The position numbers and the translations under genes are program-made. Under the pieces are notes generated by a model that was given only the letters and a program-made list of their open reading frames with translations, searched no databases and was not told where the DNA came from. Source: JAQBQQ01 sp964633955 (GTDB lineage: Bacteria; Patescibacteriota; Gracilibacteria; Peribacterales; Peribacteraceae). Taken from it: a stretch of 45,356 nucleotides of DNA. Numbering within the stretch: position 1 is the first letter of the stretch; each line of letters begins with the position of its first letter. The DNA lies in contig CAZWIA010000004.1 of the NCBI GenBank assembly GCA_964633955.1, positions 1 through 45,356 of the forward strand, in the 5' to 3' direction. This document shows, one piece after another, positions 8,308 through 15,199 of the stretch.

Positions 8308-8316
8308 TGCTATAAT
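8308..8316 (+). promoter_or_regulatory. Extended -10 promoter TGCTATAAT for prgI
   Basis: TGC plus consensus TATAAT, preceded by a T-run (TTTTC), ends 26 bases before the prgI start codon. Near-identical elements lie at 17421-17429 and 24279-24287. Confidence 0.8.
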
Positions 8317-8342
8317 CTCATGATTCTCTCGAATCCTCGCCC

Positions 8343-9014
8343 ATGCCCATCGAACCCGTCAAAATCCCGCAGAACGTCTACATTGAGGACCGCATCGTGG
8401 GGCCCCTCACGCTCCGCCAGCTCCTCATCACCATGGGCGGCGGCGGCATCAGCTACATGATCTACGGCATCGCCACGCGCGCGGCCGGCGGCGCCAGCAT
8501 CCTGATCACCATCGTCTCCTGGATTCCGCTTGTAATCGCGTTCGCGTTCGCCTTCATCCGAGTGAATGACTTGAGCCTCATGAAGCTCCTGTTCCTGACG
8601 CTCGAGCGATCCCAGAACCCTCCCGTCCGCACCTGGAATCCGCGCACGGGCCTGGTCATCCGCCTGACCACTACCCCCAAAGAGGAGAAGCCAGCCTCCC
8701 TCACCCGCCTCCAGCAGGCGGAAGCCATGAACCCCGGCCGCCGCATCCAGGAACTCAGCAACGTGGTGGACCGCGGCATTGGGCCGGATCCGGAAAACGA
8801 CCACGACGAACACCCGGTAACGGAAACGAATGAGGATGACGTGGCCGACCAGGCCGTACCGGTCTCCGGGCCTGCCCAGGCGCAGCCGCAGCCTTCCACC
8901 CTGCCGGTGGACAAGGACCGCGTCCGCGTGGATCGGCCGCAGACGCCCGGTACCTACCAGCTCTCCGATCTCTCCGTCTTCCGTGACATCTTCAACCCCC
9001 AAGACCGTGGCTAA
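8343..9014 (+). CDS. prgI: PrgI family protein
   Basis: PrgI-family proteins are small two-helix membrane proteins associated with type IV secretion/conjugation loci in Gram-positive bacteria and Patescibacteria. The 223-residue product opens with the family pattern (PVKIPQNVYIEDRIVGPLTLRQLLI). Two membrane helices follow (about 32-49 and 54-76), then an NDLSLMKLLFLTLE segment. The polar tail of about 110 residues is longer than usual, acidic and Pro-rich. Its last bases overlap the next gene's GTG start, and a strong extended -10 lies upstream, so the two genes form an operon. Confidence 0.85.
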   Translation: MPIEPVKIPQNVYIEDRIVGPLTLRQLLITMGGGGISYMIYGIATRAAGGASILITIVSWIPLVIAFAFAFIRVNDLSLMKLLFLTLERSQNPPVRTWNPRTGLVIRLTTTPKEEKPASLTRLQQAEAMNPGRRIQELSNVVDRGIGPDPENDHDEHPVTETNEDDVADQAVPVSGPAQAQPQPSTLPVDKDRVRVDRPQTPGTYQLSDLSVFRDIFNPQDRG

Positions 9015-9735
9015 TACCCCGTCTTCCGCCGGCAAGGTGAAGGGCACCGTACGCAACCGCAAGAAGAGCAGCCTCACCTCCACGCAGCGCTACCTGCCCA
9101 TCGCGGAGATCCGCAACGATACCGTCATGCTCAAGAACGGCGGCCTCCGCGCCGTCCTGCAGGTAGAGGCCGTGAACTTCAACCTGAAGAGCGAGACGGA
9201 GCAGCTGGGGATCATTGCCGGATACCAGGCCTTTGTGAACTCCGTGAACTTCCCCATCCAGATCGTAGTCCGGTCATCCAAGATTGATATTGATCCCTAC
9301 TTGAGCCAGATCCGCGCCCTGGCCGAGCGGCAGCCAAATCCCCTGCTCAAGGAGCAGACCGTGGCCTACGCGGACTTTGTAGAGAAGCTGGTGGACGTGG
9401 CGGATATCATGCAGAAGCGGTTCTATATAGTGGTGCCGCTGGACGGTGCGCCCAGGAAGCGCACGCTCATTGAACAATTCTTTGGCTGGATGAACCCGGA
9501 TGACACCCTCTTCAAGGCGACCAGCCGCCAGCGGGACTTCCTCCGGCAGGCCCCCCTCCTCAAAGACCGCGTGAACCTGGTCGTGGCCGGCCTGGAGAAT
9601 ATCGGCCTCTCCGCCAAGCGCCTGAACACGCAGGAACTCATGGAGATGTACTACCAGATCTACAATCCCAAGACCTCTCAGGAGCAGAAGCTGCCGCCAT
9701 TGGACCAGCTGAAGATGGCGCCGGGGGTGCTCTGA
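9007..9735 (+). CDS. TraC/VirB4 N-terminal-domain protein without ATPase
   Basis: The 242-residue product resembles the N-terminal domain of TraC/VirB4-like conjugation proteins: LPIAEIRNDTVMLKNGGLRAVLQVEAVNFNLKSETEQ, then YQAFVNSVNFPIQIVVRSSKIDI. It stops before any P-loop. In Patescibacteria this part is often a separate gene followed by a VirB4 ATPase gene, but here the ATPase is not in the window. The GTG at 9007 overlaps the prgI stop by eight bases and is the first start that excludes out-of-frame prgI sequence; the frame itself is open from 8830. The role in DNA or protein transfer, or in pilus assembly, is inferred from family and context. Confidence 0.8.
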   Translation: MANTPSSAGKVKGTVRNRKKSSLTSTQRYLPIAEIRNDTVMLKNGGLRAVLQVEAVNFNLKSETEQLGIIAGYQAFVNSVNFPIQIVVRSSKIDIDPYLSQIRALAERQPNPLLKEQTVAYADFVEKLVDVADIMQKRFYIVVPLDGAPRKRTLIEQFFGWMNPDDTLFKATSRQRDFLRQAPLLKDRVNLVVAGLENIGLSAKRLNTQELMEMYYQIYNPKTSQEQKLPPLDQLKMAPGVL

Positions 9736-10382
9736 GAGGTCAGATCGAAGTTCAACAGATTACAACGATGCGCAATGGGCGCTTCGCGATGTCTTTCGAG
9801 CGCACCTCGTTCCTGGTCCATGAACAGATCGGGTGCCCCAGCCGGTCCTACCCCAAGAGCGCCCATCTGGGCGCAGGCTCGCGAGTTCCATCCTGAGACG
9901 TTGTCCGATGAAGAAAACCCCTCTCCCGTGAGAGGGGCGGCCTGAGCGGGCTCAGGCGGCGGATGCTCGGCGATCCTCAACGCGTGCCACCAGGGAAGCC
10001 TTCAGGACGCCGGACCGGCGCCAGGCGACCAGTCGCCATTGTCTGTACCAGACTGCGATCGACCCCAGCACGAAACCCGCGCAGCAGAGCCCGGCTGAGG
10101 TGGATGGACACCGGCAGCACGCGCTGCCAAATGGCATCCGGCAGGTCGATAGAGTCCCATGACTCCTCCTTTGAAAAGGAGCGACGACTGGCACATGAAC
10201 GCCAAGTGCCAACTTGTTGTAATAAATACTATATATTAACTATTGTCAATGACACATGATCCATGCCGACACATTATGCTAGCCAAACGCCATTCCTGCC
10301 TTACAATCTGCCAGACCCACCCGTCGCTCGTGCGAGGACGGCTGTGTCACTTTATTCCTTCCCCTCGCACCCCCGTTTTCCT
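9736..10382. other. Gene-free 647-base spacer with several hairpins
   Basis: I find no gene I can defend. The spacer holds the palindrome GCGCCCATCTGGGCGC (9859-9874), the CCCCTCTC/GAGAGGGG hairpin (9918-9937), a GCCTGAG/CTCAGGC hairpin (9940-9957) and CTCCTTT/AAAGGAG (10166-10181). An AT-rich patch at 10213-10250 may contain the promoter of the S1 gene. Minus-strand frames around 9952-10212 contain coding-looking pieces split over two frames, possibly a decayed small membrane protein. Confidence 0.6.
9859..9957. repeat. Cluster of dispersed palindromes
   Basis: GCGCCCATCTGGGCGC at 9859-9874 is identical to 29273-29288. The hairpins at 9918-9937 and 9940-9957 use the CCCCTCTC and GCCTGAG words also seen at 5221-5287. 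Confidence 0.8.
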
Positions 10383-11789
10383 ATGGCAAAACCTGCAACT
10401 GCCGCCCCATCCATCATGGACGAGCTCCTGCGGAGCGGTCCGCCCATCGTCCGCGTCAAGCCGGGCGAGCTGGTGGAGGGCGCCGTGGTCTTCAAGGGCA
10501 AAAATAAGCTGCTCCTGGATATCCAGGGCGTGGCTACCGGCATCGTATCCGGCCGGGAACTGCGGGATTCCTTCAATACGTTCCGGGACCTGCGCCCGGG
10601 AGACGCCGTGACGGCGCTGGTGCTGGAGGAGGAGAACGATGAGGGGATGATCGTCATGAGCCTGCGGATGGCGTCCCAGCAGAAGGCGTGGGACCGCTTC
10701 CACAAGCTGGTAGAGGAGGACAAGACCATGAAGTTCACCGCGCAGGAGGCCAATAAGGGCGGGCTGCTGGCCAACATCGATGGCATCCGCACCTTCCTCC
10801 CCGTCTCCCAGCTGGCGCCGGCCAACTACCCGCGCGTGAATAACGCGGATTCCACGGAGATCATCGGCCGGCTGCAGAAGTTCGTGGGCCACACGTTCAC
10901 GGTGAAGATCATCACCATGGATGAGGATGCCGGCAAGATCGTGGTGTCAGAGCGCGAGGCCATGGCCGAGGAGCGCGCCAAGGCGCTGGAGGGCCTGAAG
11001 GTGGGAGAGATGAAGGAAGGCATCGTGTCCGGCATCGTGAAGTTCGGCCTCTTTGTAGCCTTTGACGGCCTGGAGGGCCTGGTGCACATCAGTGAGATCG
11101 CCTGGGGCCATGTGAAGAATCCGGCCGAACACGCGGAAGCGGGCGACAAGGTGAAGGTGAAGGTGATCGGCGTGGACGGGGAGAAGCTCAGCCTCTCCAT
11201 CAAGCAGCTCACCAAGGACCCCTGGGAGGAGATCGCGGAGCGCTATCCCGTGGGCAAGAAGGTCTCCGGCACCGTGGTCCGCTTCACGGAGTACGGCGCG
11301 TTCCTGAAGCTGGAGAAGGACATCAACGGATTGGTGCACCTCTCCGAGCTGGCACACCACCGCGTCACGGACCCCTCTGAGGCCCTCACGATCGGCCAGA
11401 AGGTGGAGGCGCAGGTGATCAACATTGACGTGGACGAGCGCCGGATCGGCCTGTCTATCAAGGCGCTCCTGCCGATCGATAAAGAGACCCTGGAGCGCAT
11501 CAAGCGCGAACGGGAAGCCGAGGAGCAGCAGGCATCTCTGCCTGCGGAGACCAAGACGAGCAAGGCAGCAGAATCCTCCGATGCCGCTGAGGCTACCGTA
11601 GAGACCGGCAAGGCCGCGGAGGAGACGGCAGCCATCCTCACGCCGGAGGAGGGCACCGGGTTCGTAGCCTCCAAGACCGGCAAGAAGTACTACCCGGCCG
11701 GCTCCGCCGGCGCGGAGAAGATCAAGCCGGAGAACCGCGTGACGTTCGCCACGGAAGATGAGGCCAAGGCCGCGGGGTACGAGGGGTAG
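10383..11789 (+). CDS. rpsA: 30S ribosomal protein S1-like, four S1 domains
   Basis: This S1-family RNA-binding protein would help mRNA bind the 30S subunit. The ATG at 10383 (MAKPATAAPSIMDELL) gives 468 residues; the upstream open frame looks non-coding. Four S1 (OB-fold) repeats run from about residue 24 to 365. The third and fourth are most canonical (KEGIVSGIVKFGLFVAF...GLVHISEI; VSGTVVRFTEYGAFLKL...GLVHLSEL). A Glu/Ala-rich linker then leads to a C-terminal motif of about 40 residues (GFVASKTGKKYYPAG, then EDEAKAAGY). This resembles the small Ada-like zinc-binding domain found at protein ends in Patescibacteria, but without cysteines. Confidence 0.9.
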   Translation: MAKPATAAPSIMDELLRSGPPIVRVKPGELVEGAVVFKGKNKLLLDIQGVATGIVSGRELRDSFNTFRDLRPGDAVTALVLEEENDEGMIVMSLRMASQQKAWDRFHKLVEEDKTMKFTAQEANKGGLLANIDGIRTFLPVSQLAPANYPRVNNADSTEIIGRLQKFVGHTFTVKIITMDEDAGKIVVSEREAMAEERAKALEGLKVGEMKEGIVSGIVKFGLFVAFDGLEGLVHISEIAWGHVKNPAEHAEAGDKVKVKVIGVDGEKLSLSIKQLTKDPWEEIAERYPVGKKVSGTVVRFTEYGAFLKLEKDINGLVHLSELAHHRVTDPSEALTIGQKVEAQVINIDVDERRIGLSIKALLPIDKETLERIKREREAEEQQASLPAETKTSKAAESSDAAEATVETGKAAEETAAILTPEEGTGFVASKTGKKYYPAGSAGAEKIKPENRVTFATEDEAKAAGYEG

Positions 11790-11804
11790 GGCAAGGATTC
11801 AGAC

Positions 11805-11880
11805 GACTCAGAAGATCCAGAAGACTCAGAGGAGGGAATTCCCTGAGTCTTCTGCGTCCTTTGAATTCTCTGAGTCCTTA
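11805..11880. repeat. Word-repeat foldback between convergent genes
   Basis: AGAAGACTCAG (11819-11829) and CTGAGTCTTCT (11843-11853) form a perfect 11-base stem. Further GACTCAGA/TCTGAGTC copies flank it, so the word is reiterated on both arms. It lies between S1 and the HIT gene and could terminate transcription from both sides. Confidence 0.8.
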
Positions 11881-12201
11881 AACCCTCTTCTCGCTCAACA
11901 GGTGCAGATGCAGGTACGGCACCTCCTGCCCGCCGTCCTTCCCCACGTTGAACTGTAGCCTGTAGCCCTCTATCCCCTTCTCTTCCGCAAACTGCCGGGC
12001 CTTCTGGATCAGCATCCCCGGAACGCCTTCCAGCTCCCCGGTCGCATGCGCGATGGACTCCACGAACGTCTTGGGGATGAACAGGATGTGCGTAGGCGCC
12101 TTGGGATGGATATCCCGGAAGGCGAGAACGTGGTCGTCCTCATACAGGATGTCCGCCGGAATCTCCCGGGCCAGAATCTTGTGAAAAACAGTGTGTTCCA
12201 T
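11878..12201 (-). CDS. HIT family protein (HINT-like nucleotide hydrolase)
   Basis: Histidine-triad proteins hydrolyse or transfer nucleoside monophosphates. The 107-residue product starting at 12201 (MEHTVFHKILAREIPADILYEDD) fits the HINT length and fold order, with AFRDIHPKAPTHILFIPK and the C-terminal GYRLQFNVGKDGGQEVP. The triad reads YLHLHLL instead of HxHxHxx: the first histidine is tyrosine, while the middle (nucleophile) and last are kept. The frame is open far upstream, but the extension is not HIT-like. TATACT ends 10 bases upstream of this start. Confidence 0.9.
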   Translation of the reverse strand: MEHTVFHKILAREIPADILYEDDHVLAFRDIHPKAPTHILFIPKTFVESIAHATGELEGVPGMLIQKARQFAEEKGIEGYRLQFNVGKDGGQEVPYLHLHLLSEKRV

Positions 12202-12211
12202 GAATAAGGCG

Positions 12212-12217
12212 AGTATA
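12212..12217 (-). promoter_or_regulatory. -10 element close to the HIT gene start
   Basis: TATACT on the minus strand ends 10 bases before the ATG at 12201, predicting a very short or absent leader. Confidence 0.5.
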
Positions 12218-12269
12218 CCGTATCTGTCGCTCTTGGCGGCAATTCCTTCTAAAAACACTGGTTTTCTTG

Positions 12270-12275
12270 TATAAT
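12270..12275 (+). promoter_or_regulatory. Leaderless-type promoter, TATAAT 8 bases from ATG
   Basis: Consensus TATAAT after GGTTTTCTTG lies eight bases before the ATG at 12284. Transcription would start at or next to the A of ATG. Confidence 0.75.
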
Positions 12276-12283
12276 GCGTCCAG

Positions 12284-12784
12284 ATGACGCCTGCCTCCTC
12301 CGCACCGGAACAGGGACCCCAGCTCAGCGCCACGCCGGAGATGCGGGTGATCGTGCACCAACCGCCCAAGATGCGGGAGCTCAATGATCTGCTCCTGACG
12401 TTTGAGGAGCTCCCCTCCCGCGTGAGCGAGATGACGGGGGAAGACCGGTCCGGTGACATGGGCGCAAGCAGCGCGGGGGCAGGCCGGGCCGCCGCGGTCA
12501 CGCAACCCCCCCCGCGGGAGCGGAAGATCATGGCCATGCCGCAGGATGAACAGACCCTCAAGCAAGAACTGAAGGCACACATTCAGCGGGAAGTGCAGAC
12601 GCTCAACCAGGAGGCCAAGAAGATTGAGCGCCTCAACCGCCCCGGCGCCGCCCACAGGCTGACCAAACTCTATGCTCGCATCCGGCGCCTGAATGGCCTC
12701 ATCGCGGAGATCCTCCAGGCATCGTATGAGACGGTGAAGCGGCTCTTCATACGGGTGTTCATAGACGAACAACCAGTACTGTAG
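12284..12784 (+). CDS. Unknown protein with helical C-terminal half
   Basis: I do not recognise this 166-residue protein. The first 90 residues are Pro/Ser/Glu-rich and look disordered apart from MRVIVHQPPKMRELNDLLLTF. Residues about 95-160 form charged amphipathic helices, probably a coiled coil (LKQELKAHIQREVQTLNQEAKKIERLN, then YARIRRLNGLIAEILQ). There is no signal peptide or membrane segment. The ATG at 12284 is supported by the TATAAT eight bases upstream. It is convergent with the small-membrane-protein operon across a long inverted repeat. Confidence 0.65.
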   Translation: MTPASSAPEQGPQLSATPEMRVIVHQPPKMRELNDLLLTFEELPSRVSEMTGEDRSGDMGASSAGAGRAAAVTQPPPRERKIMAMPQDEQTLKQELKAHIQREVQTLNQEAKKIERLNRPGAAHRLTKLYARIRRLNGLIAEILQASYETVKRLFIRVFIDEQPVL

Positions 12785-12804
12785 GCATTTCCAGACTTGA
12801 TGAG

Positions 12805-12887
12805 TTTTTGGTTTTTAGTTTTTGGTTTTTCGTGCGGCAGTTTTCCAAATTGGATTGCTTCCTGAACCAAAAACTAAAAACCAAAAA
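12805..12887. repeat. Perfect 23-base inverted repeat of an A/T word
   Basis: The left arm 12805-12827 (TTTTTGGTTTTTAGTTTT...) and right arm 12865-12887 (AACCAAAAACTAAAAACC...) are exact reverse complements with a 37-base loop. The arms reiterate the word AAAAACC/AAAAACT. It lies between convergent genes. The same word appears at about 25640-25672. Confidence 0.9.
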
Positions 12888-12898
12888 CCAGTAACCCA

Positions 12899-13201
12899 TC
12901 ATCGCCTTTCGGCCTCCTCAATCCGCACCAGTACTTCATCGATCACGCCGTCCATGATGGGTCCCCACTCGATCGATCGCAGGAACCAGACGATGAGTGG
13001 AATCACGATCGCGAACGCGGTCATGACACCCAGCGCGTAGACGATGCCCTTCACGTAGTTCATGAGCAGGTACCGCCATGGCCGCAGCATCCCCTCCACG
13101 GCTTCCGGCAGCTCCTCCAGCGCCAGCTGCGCCTTCATGAGCGCAGACGGATCTACCCTCTCCTTGGACCGGGCCGGGCGGGATGCGGCCTTCCTGGGCA
13201 T
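12899..13201 (-). CDS. Small membrane protein, DUF5665-like
   Basis: This 100-residue protein has a basic N-terminus, an amphipathic stretch (about 20-40) and one or two hydrophobic helices (YVKGIVYALGVMTAFAIVIPLIVWFL, about 49-74), followed by an acidic tail. The layout resembles DUF5665 proteins of Patescibacteria; the family call is tentative. It begins three bases after the stop of the gene at 13205-13465, so the pair is an operon. Confidence 0.6.
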   Translation of the reverse strand: MPRKAASRPARSKERVDPSALMKAQLALEELPEAVEGMLRPWRYLLMNYVKGIVYALGVMTAFAIVIPLIVWFLRSIEWGPIMDGVIDEVLVRIEEAERR

Positions 13202-13204
13202 GGC

Positions 13205-13465
13205 TCAGTGGTGCTTCTTGGCCTCCACAGTCTTCTTGTCATCCGTCTTCTTCTTCACGAACTCCAAGATGGCGTCCATGATCTGATCGGCCACGTTGAG
13301 GGGTTTCATGACCACCAGCTGCACCTCCTGGGTCAGCTGCTCCACGCGCCGCGCGATCTTCCGCGCATCCACCACGATGAAGATGAGGTGGTAGAGCACG
13401 ATGATGAGCATGGCCGCCACCAGCATGAAGAGGAACATCAGGACCTGCTCGAACGTCAGCGGCAT
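13205..13465 (-). CDS. Small single-helix membrane protein, unknown
   Basis: The 86-residue product starts at 13465 (MPLTFEQVLMFLFMLVAAMLIIVLYHLIFIV), so the N-terminus is one long membrane helix. A cytoplasmic amphipathic helix (DARKIARRVEQLTQEVQ) and a Lys/His-rich end (KKKTDDKKTVEAKKHH) follow. I do not recognise the family. It is paired with the DUF5665-like gene downstream and divergent from yidD. Confidence 0.65.
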   Translation of the reverse strand: MPLTFEQVLMFLFMLVAAMLIIVLYHLIFIVVDARKIARRVEQLTQEVQLVVMKPLNVADQIMDAILEFVKKKTDDKKTVEAKKHH

Positions 13466-13533
13466 GGAGTGCGGGGAAGACGGCGCAAAACTACCTTGCA
13501 GACGCGGAAGCTGCAATTTACTGTCTCCTGAAA

Positions 13534-13818
13534 ATGCGTACGACGCTCTTGCGATCGCTCTGGCGCACTCCGCGTATGGCGGCGGTGAAGCTGATTGAGT
13601 TCTACCAAGCAACGCTCTCCCCTGATCACGGTCCCCTGCGGCACGCATACCCCTACGGCTACTGCCGGCACTTCCCAACCTGCTCGGAGTACGGAAAAGA
13701 AATGATCCTGAAGCGAGGACTGGTCCTGGGCGGGCTCCTCACGATCGGCCGGCTGCTGACCTGCCACCCGTGGCGGAAACCCAGCGAGGAGCGGGTGAAA
13801 CAGGCACTGGGAATCTGA
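13534..13818 (+). CDS. yidD: Membrane protein insertion efficiency factor YidD
   Basis: YidD assists YidC-dependent membrane protein insertion. The 94-residue product contains the family pattern KLIEFYQATLSPDHG, CRHFPTCSEYGKE, KRGLVLGGLLTIGRLLTCHPW, with the conserved cysteines and the CHPW end. In many bacteria yidD is beside rnpA and yidC; here it stands alone, divergent from two small membrane-protein genes. The start at 13534 is plausible; a later internal ATG (MAAVKLIEFYQ) would also leave the domain intact. Confidence 0.93.
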   Translation: MRTTLLRSLWRTPRMAAVKLIEFYQATLSPDHGPLRHAYPYGYCRHFPTCSEYGKEMILKRGLVLGGLLTIGRLLTCHPWRKPSEERVKQALGI

Positions 13819-13827
13819 CAAGCCTGT

Positions 13828-14295
13828 TCACTCCCCCAAGGCAGGTAGGTCCATCCGCATCCCCAGCTCGTGCTCCCGGAAGCCGCACTTGCCGTAGAAC
13901 GCGGCGTTCTCCGGGCTGCAGTTGAGGATGACCTTGTAGCAGCCCAGTGCTTGGGCCATGCGTGACGCGTGCTCAATGAGCTGCCGTCCGATCCCGGCTC
14001 CCCGGAAGTCCGACCGGACCGCCACATCCTCAATGTGCCCCACTATCCCGCCGCGGTGGATGAACTTGGGCTCCAGGAGCAGGGACGCCGTGCCAATAAT
14101 CCCCTCTTCCCCCGCCCCCGCCACGTACGTCCGGATGCAGCGCGCTATCCGTTCCCGCAGGATGGACCGGGCGTCCTCCAGATCCAGCAACACCTCCGCC
14201 AGGGAGGACAGGGTGGTGAGAAACTCCTCCGTGAGGGTCTCCGGCGTGAGTTCGCTGATTGCGACCGCGGGTGCGGCAAGGGTGAGGTGGTGCAT
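13828..14295 (-). CDS. GNA1-like GNAT acetyltransferase (glucosamine-6-P N-acetyltransferase type)
   Basis: This 155-residue GNAT enzyme has the acetyl-CoA motif VRSDFRGAGIGRQLI. The surrounding blocks (GHIEDVAVRSDFRGAG, GCYKVILNCSPENAAFYGKCGF) closely match eukaryotic GNA1, which acetylates glucosamine-6-phosphate on the way to UDP-GlcNAc. Bacteria normally use GlmU for a later acetylation instead. Substrate by similarity is therefore glucosamine-6-phosphate, but another amine is possible. The start at 14295 is the only early ATG; N-terminal residues 1-25 are poorly conserved. It is convergent with yidD. Confidence 0.85.
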   Translation of the reverse strand: MHHLTLAAPAVAISELTPETLTEEFLTTLSSLAEVLLDLEDARSILRERIARCIRTYVAGAGEEGIIGTASLLLEPKFIHRGGIVGHIEDVAVRSDFRGAGIGRQLIEHASRMAQALGCYKVILNCSPENAAFYGKCGFREHELGMRMDLPALGE

Positions 14296-14399
14296 GGCCC
14301 CACGGTAGCCGGCTGCGGGTTAAGGCGGGGTTAAGGGTTCTTCCAGCGTAGGTGAAAAGCTGGCCTGCCAGCCGTAGCACCCGACTAGGGGGCGCAGGC

Positions 14400-14474
14400 T
14401 GGAGCGGGTGAGCGGAATCGAACCGCCCTTCCCAGCTTGGAAGGCTGGTGTAATAGCCACTATACGACACCCGC
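14400..14474 (-). tRNA. tRNA-Gly (anticodon TCC)
   Basis: Read on the minus strand, the 7-base acceptor stem GCGGGTG/CACCCGC, the anticodon arm CCAGC-CTTCCAA-GCTGG (anticodon TCC) and a T arm with TTCGATT form a full cloverleaf. The discriminator is T, and CCA is encoded (14400-14402). It borders a toxin-antitoxin and methyltransferase segment of different composition. Confidence 0.95.
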
Positions 14475-14550
14475 AAAGAGCCACCCGAGTATAAGCGAAT
14501 GCAGACGCAAGGGAAGCGCATGACCCGGATCACGGGCAAGCGACGCGGCA

Positions 14551-14820
14551 TTAGAGCTTCCGGTACACCTCCTTCCGGTGTCCAATCCGGATGATCGCGA
14601 TGATACGGATGGCGGAAGCCACCTCATACAGAACCCGATAGTTCCCCACCCGGATGCGGTAGTGATGTTCGTACCCATGGATGGGCTCAGCGCCCTGAGG
14701 CACCGGATCATCCGCCAGCGCGGCAATCTTCTCCTGAATCCTCTGCAGAATACTGCCTGGAATGCGCCGGATATCCTTCAGGACCGAGCGCCGGAGCAGA
14801 ATCTCATGCGGCACACTCAT
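14551..14820 (-). CDS. Type II toxin, RelE/ParE family
   Basis: The 89-residue product matches RelE-type mRNA interferases: a helical N-terminus (LRRSVLKDIRRIP) and the C-terminal core YRIRVGNYRVLYEVASAIRIIAIIRIGHRKEVYRKL with the basic Arg/Tyr residues of the active site. Its start overlaps the antitoxin stop by four bases, the usual translational coupling. RelE versus ParE (gyrase) activity cannot be settled, but RVGNYRVLYEV and GHRKEVY favour RelE. Confidence 0.92.
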   Translation of the reverse strand: MSVPHEILLRRSVLKDIRRIPGSILQRIQEKIAALADDPVPQGAEPIHGYEHHYRIRVGNYRVLYEVASAIRIIAIIRIGHRKEVYRKL

Positions 14821-15050
14821 GCCTTCTGCCTGGAGAACGCCTTGGGAAACGGCACCGTCGGCTCGTGCTTCCGCTCCTCAATGGCACGGATATCCTCCAG
14901 TTCCTCCTGCGCGGCCAAAAGCATCTGGTACTCGTCCGGCGGGACCAGCACGGACTTAGGTTGGGAATTCACGATCAGATACGTGGCCCGGTCGTCCGCA
15001 ATAGCTTTGGCCCCACGTGACTTGATGTCCTGGAGGGTGATCGTATGCAT
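14817..15050 (-). CDS. Type II antitoxin, Phd/YefM-like
   Basis: The 77-residue product has a Phd/YefM-like DNA-binding N-terminus (MHTITLQDIKSRGAKAIADD, then YLIVNSQPKSVLVPPDEYQMLL). An acidic helical C-terminus would cover the toxin. It lies upstream of the toxin with a four-base overlap. The upstream region carries three GTAC-centred repeats spaced 11-12 bases, a likely autoregulatory operator. Confidence 0.88.
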   Translation of the reverse strand: MHTITLQDIKSRGAKAIADDRATYLIVNSQPKSVLVPPDEYQMLLAAQEELEDIRAIEERKHEPTVPFPKAFSRQKA

Positions 15051-15059
15051 ACGGTTAAC

Positions 15060-15087
15060 AGTACTAAATAAAGTACTTTTATTGTAC
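15060..15087 (-). promoter_or_regulatory. Toxin-antitoxin operator (GTAC repeats)
   Basis: AGTACT occurs at 15060-15065 and 15072-15077, and a third GTAC at 15084-15087. The spacing of about one helical turn just upstream of the antitoxin start suits cooperative binding of antitoxin dimers. Confidence 0.55.
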
Positions 15088-15183
15088 CTATATTACCCAA
15101 CTGATGCAACCATTTGGTTGAATGATAGGATCGCAAAAGTGTGAATCAACCTCATAACTGCTTATAGACAACTATGCAGTTGA

Positions 15184-15192
15184 TGGTAAAAT
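15184..15192 (+). promoter_or_regulatory. Leaderless-type extended -10, 7 bases from ATG
   Basis: TGG plus TAAAAT ends seven bases before the methyltransferase ATG at 15200. A small AACTGC/GCAGTT inverted repeat lies just upstream (15155-15180). Confidence 0.65.
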
Positions 15193-15199
15193 CCCGTTT

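Noticed and set aside
9952..10212. Minus-strand frame with hydrophobic stretch (CCAGFVLGSIAVWYRQWRLVAW) and a neighbouring frame starting after AAAGGAGGAGTC
   Set aside because: The coding-looking pieces are in two different frames. The apparent Shine-Dalgarno is one arm of the CTCCTTT/AAAGGAG hairpin. Noted only as a possible relic.
10263..10382. N-terminal extension of the S1 gene
   Set aside because: The extra 40 residues are low in similarity to S1 and include promoter-like sequence. The ATG at 10383 gives the usual N-terminus.
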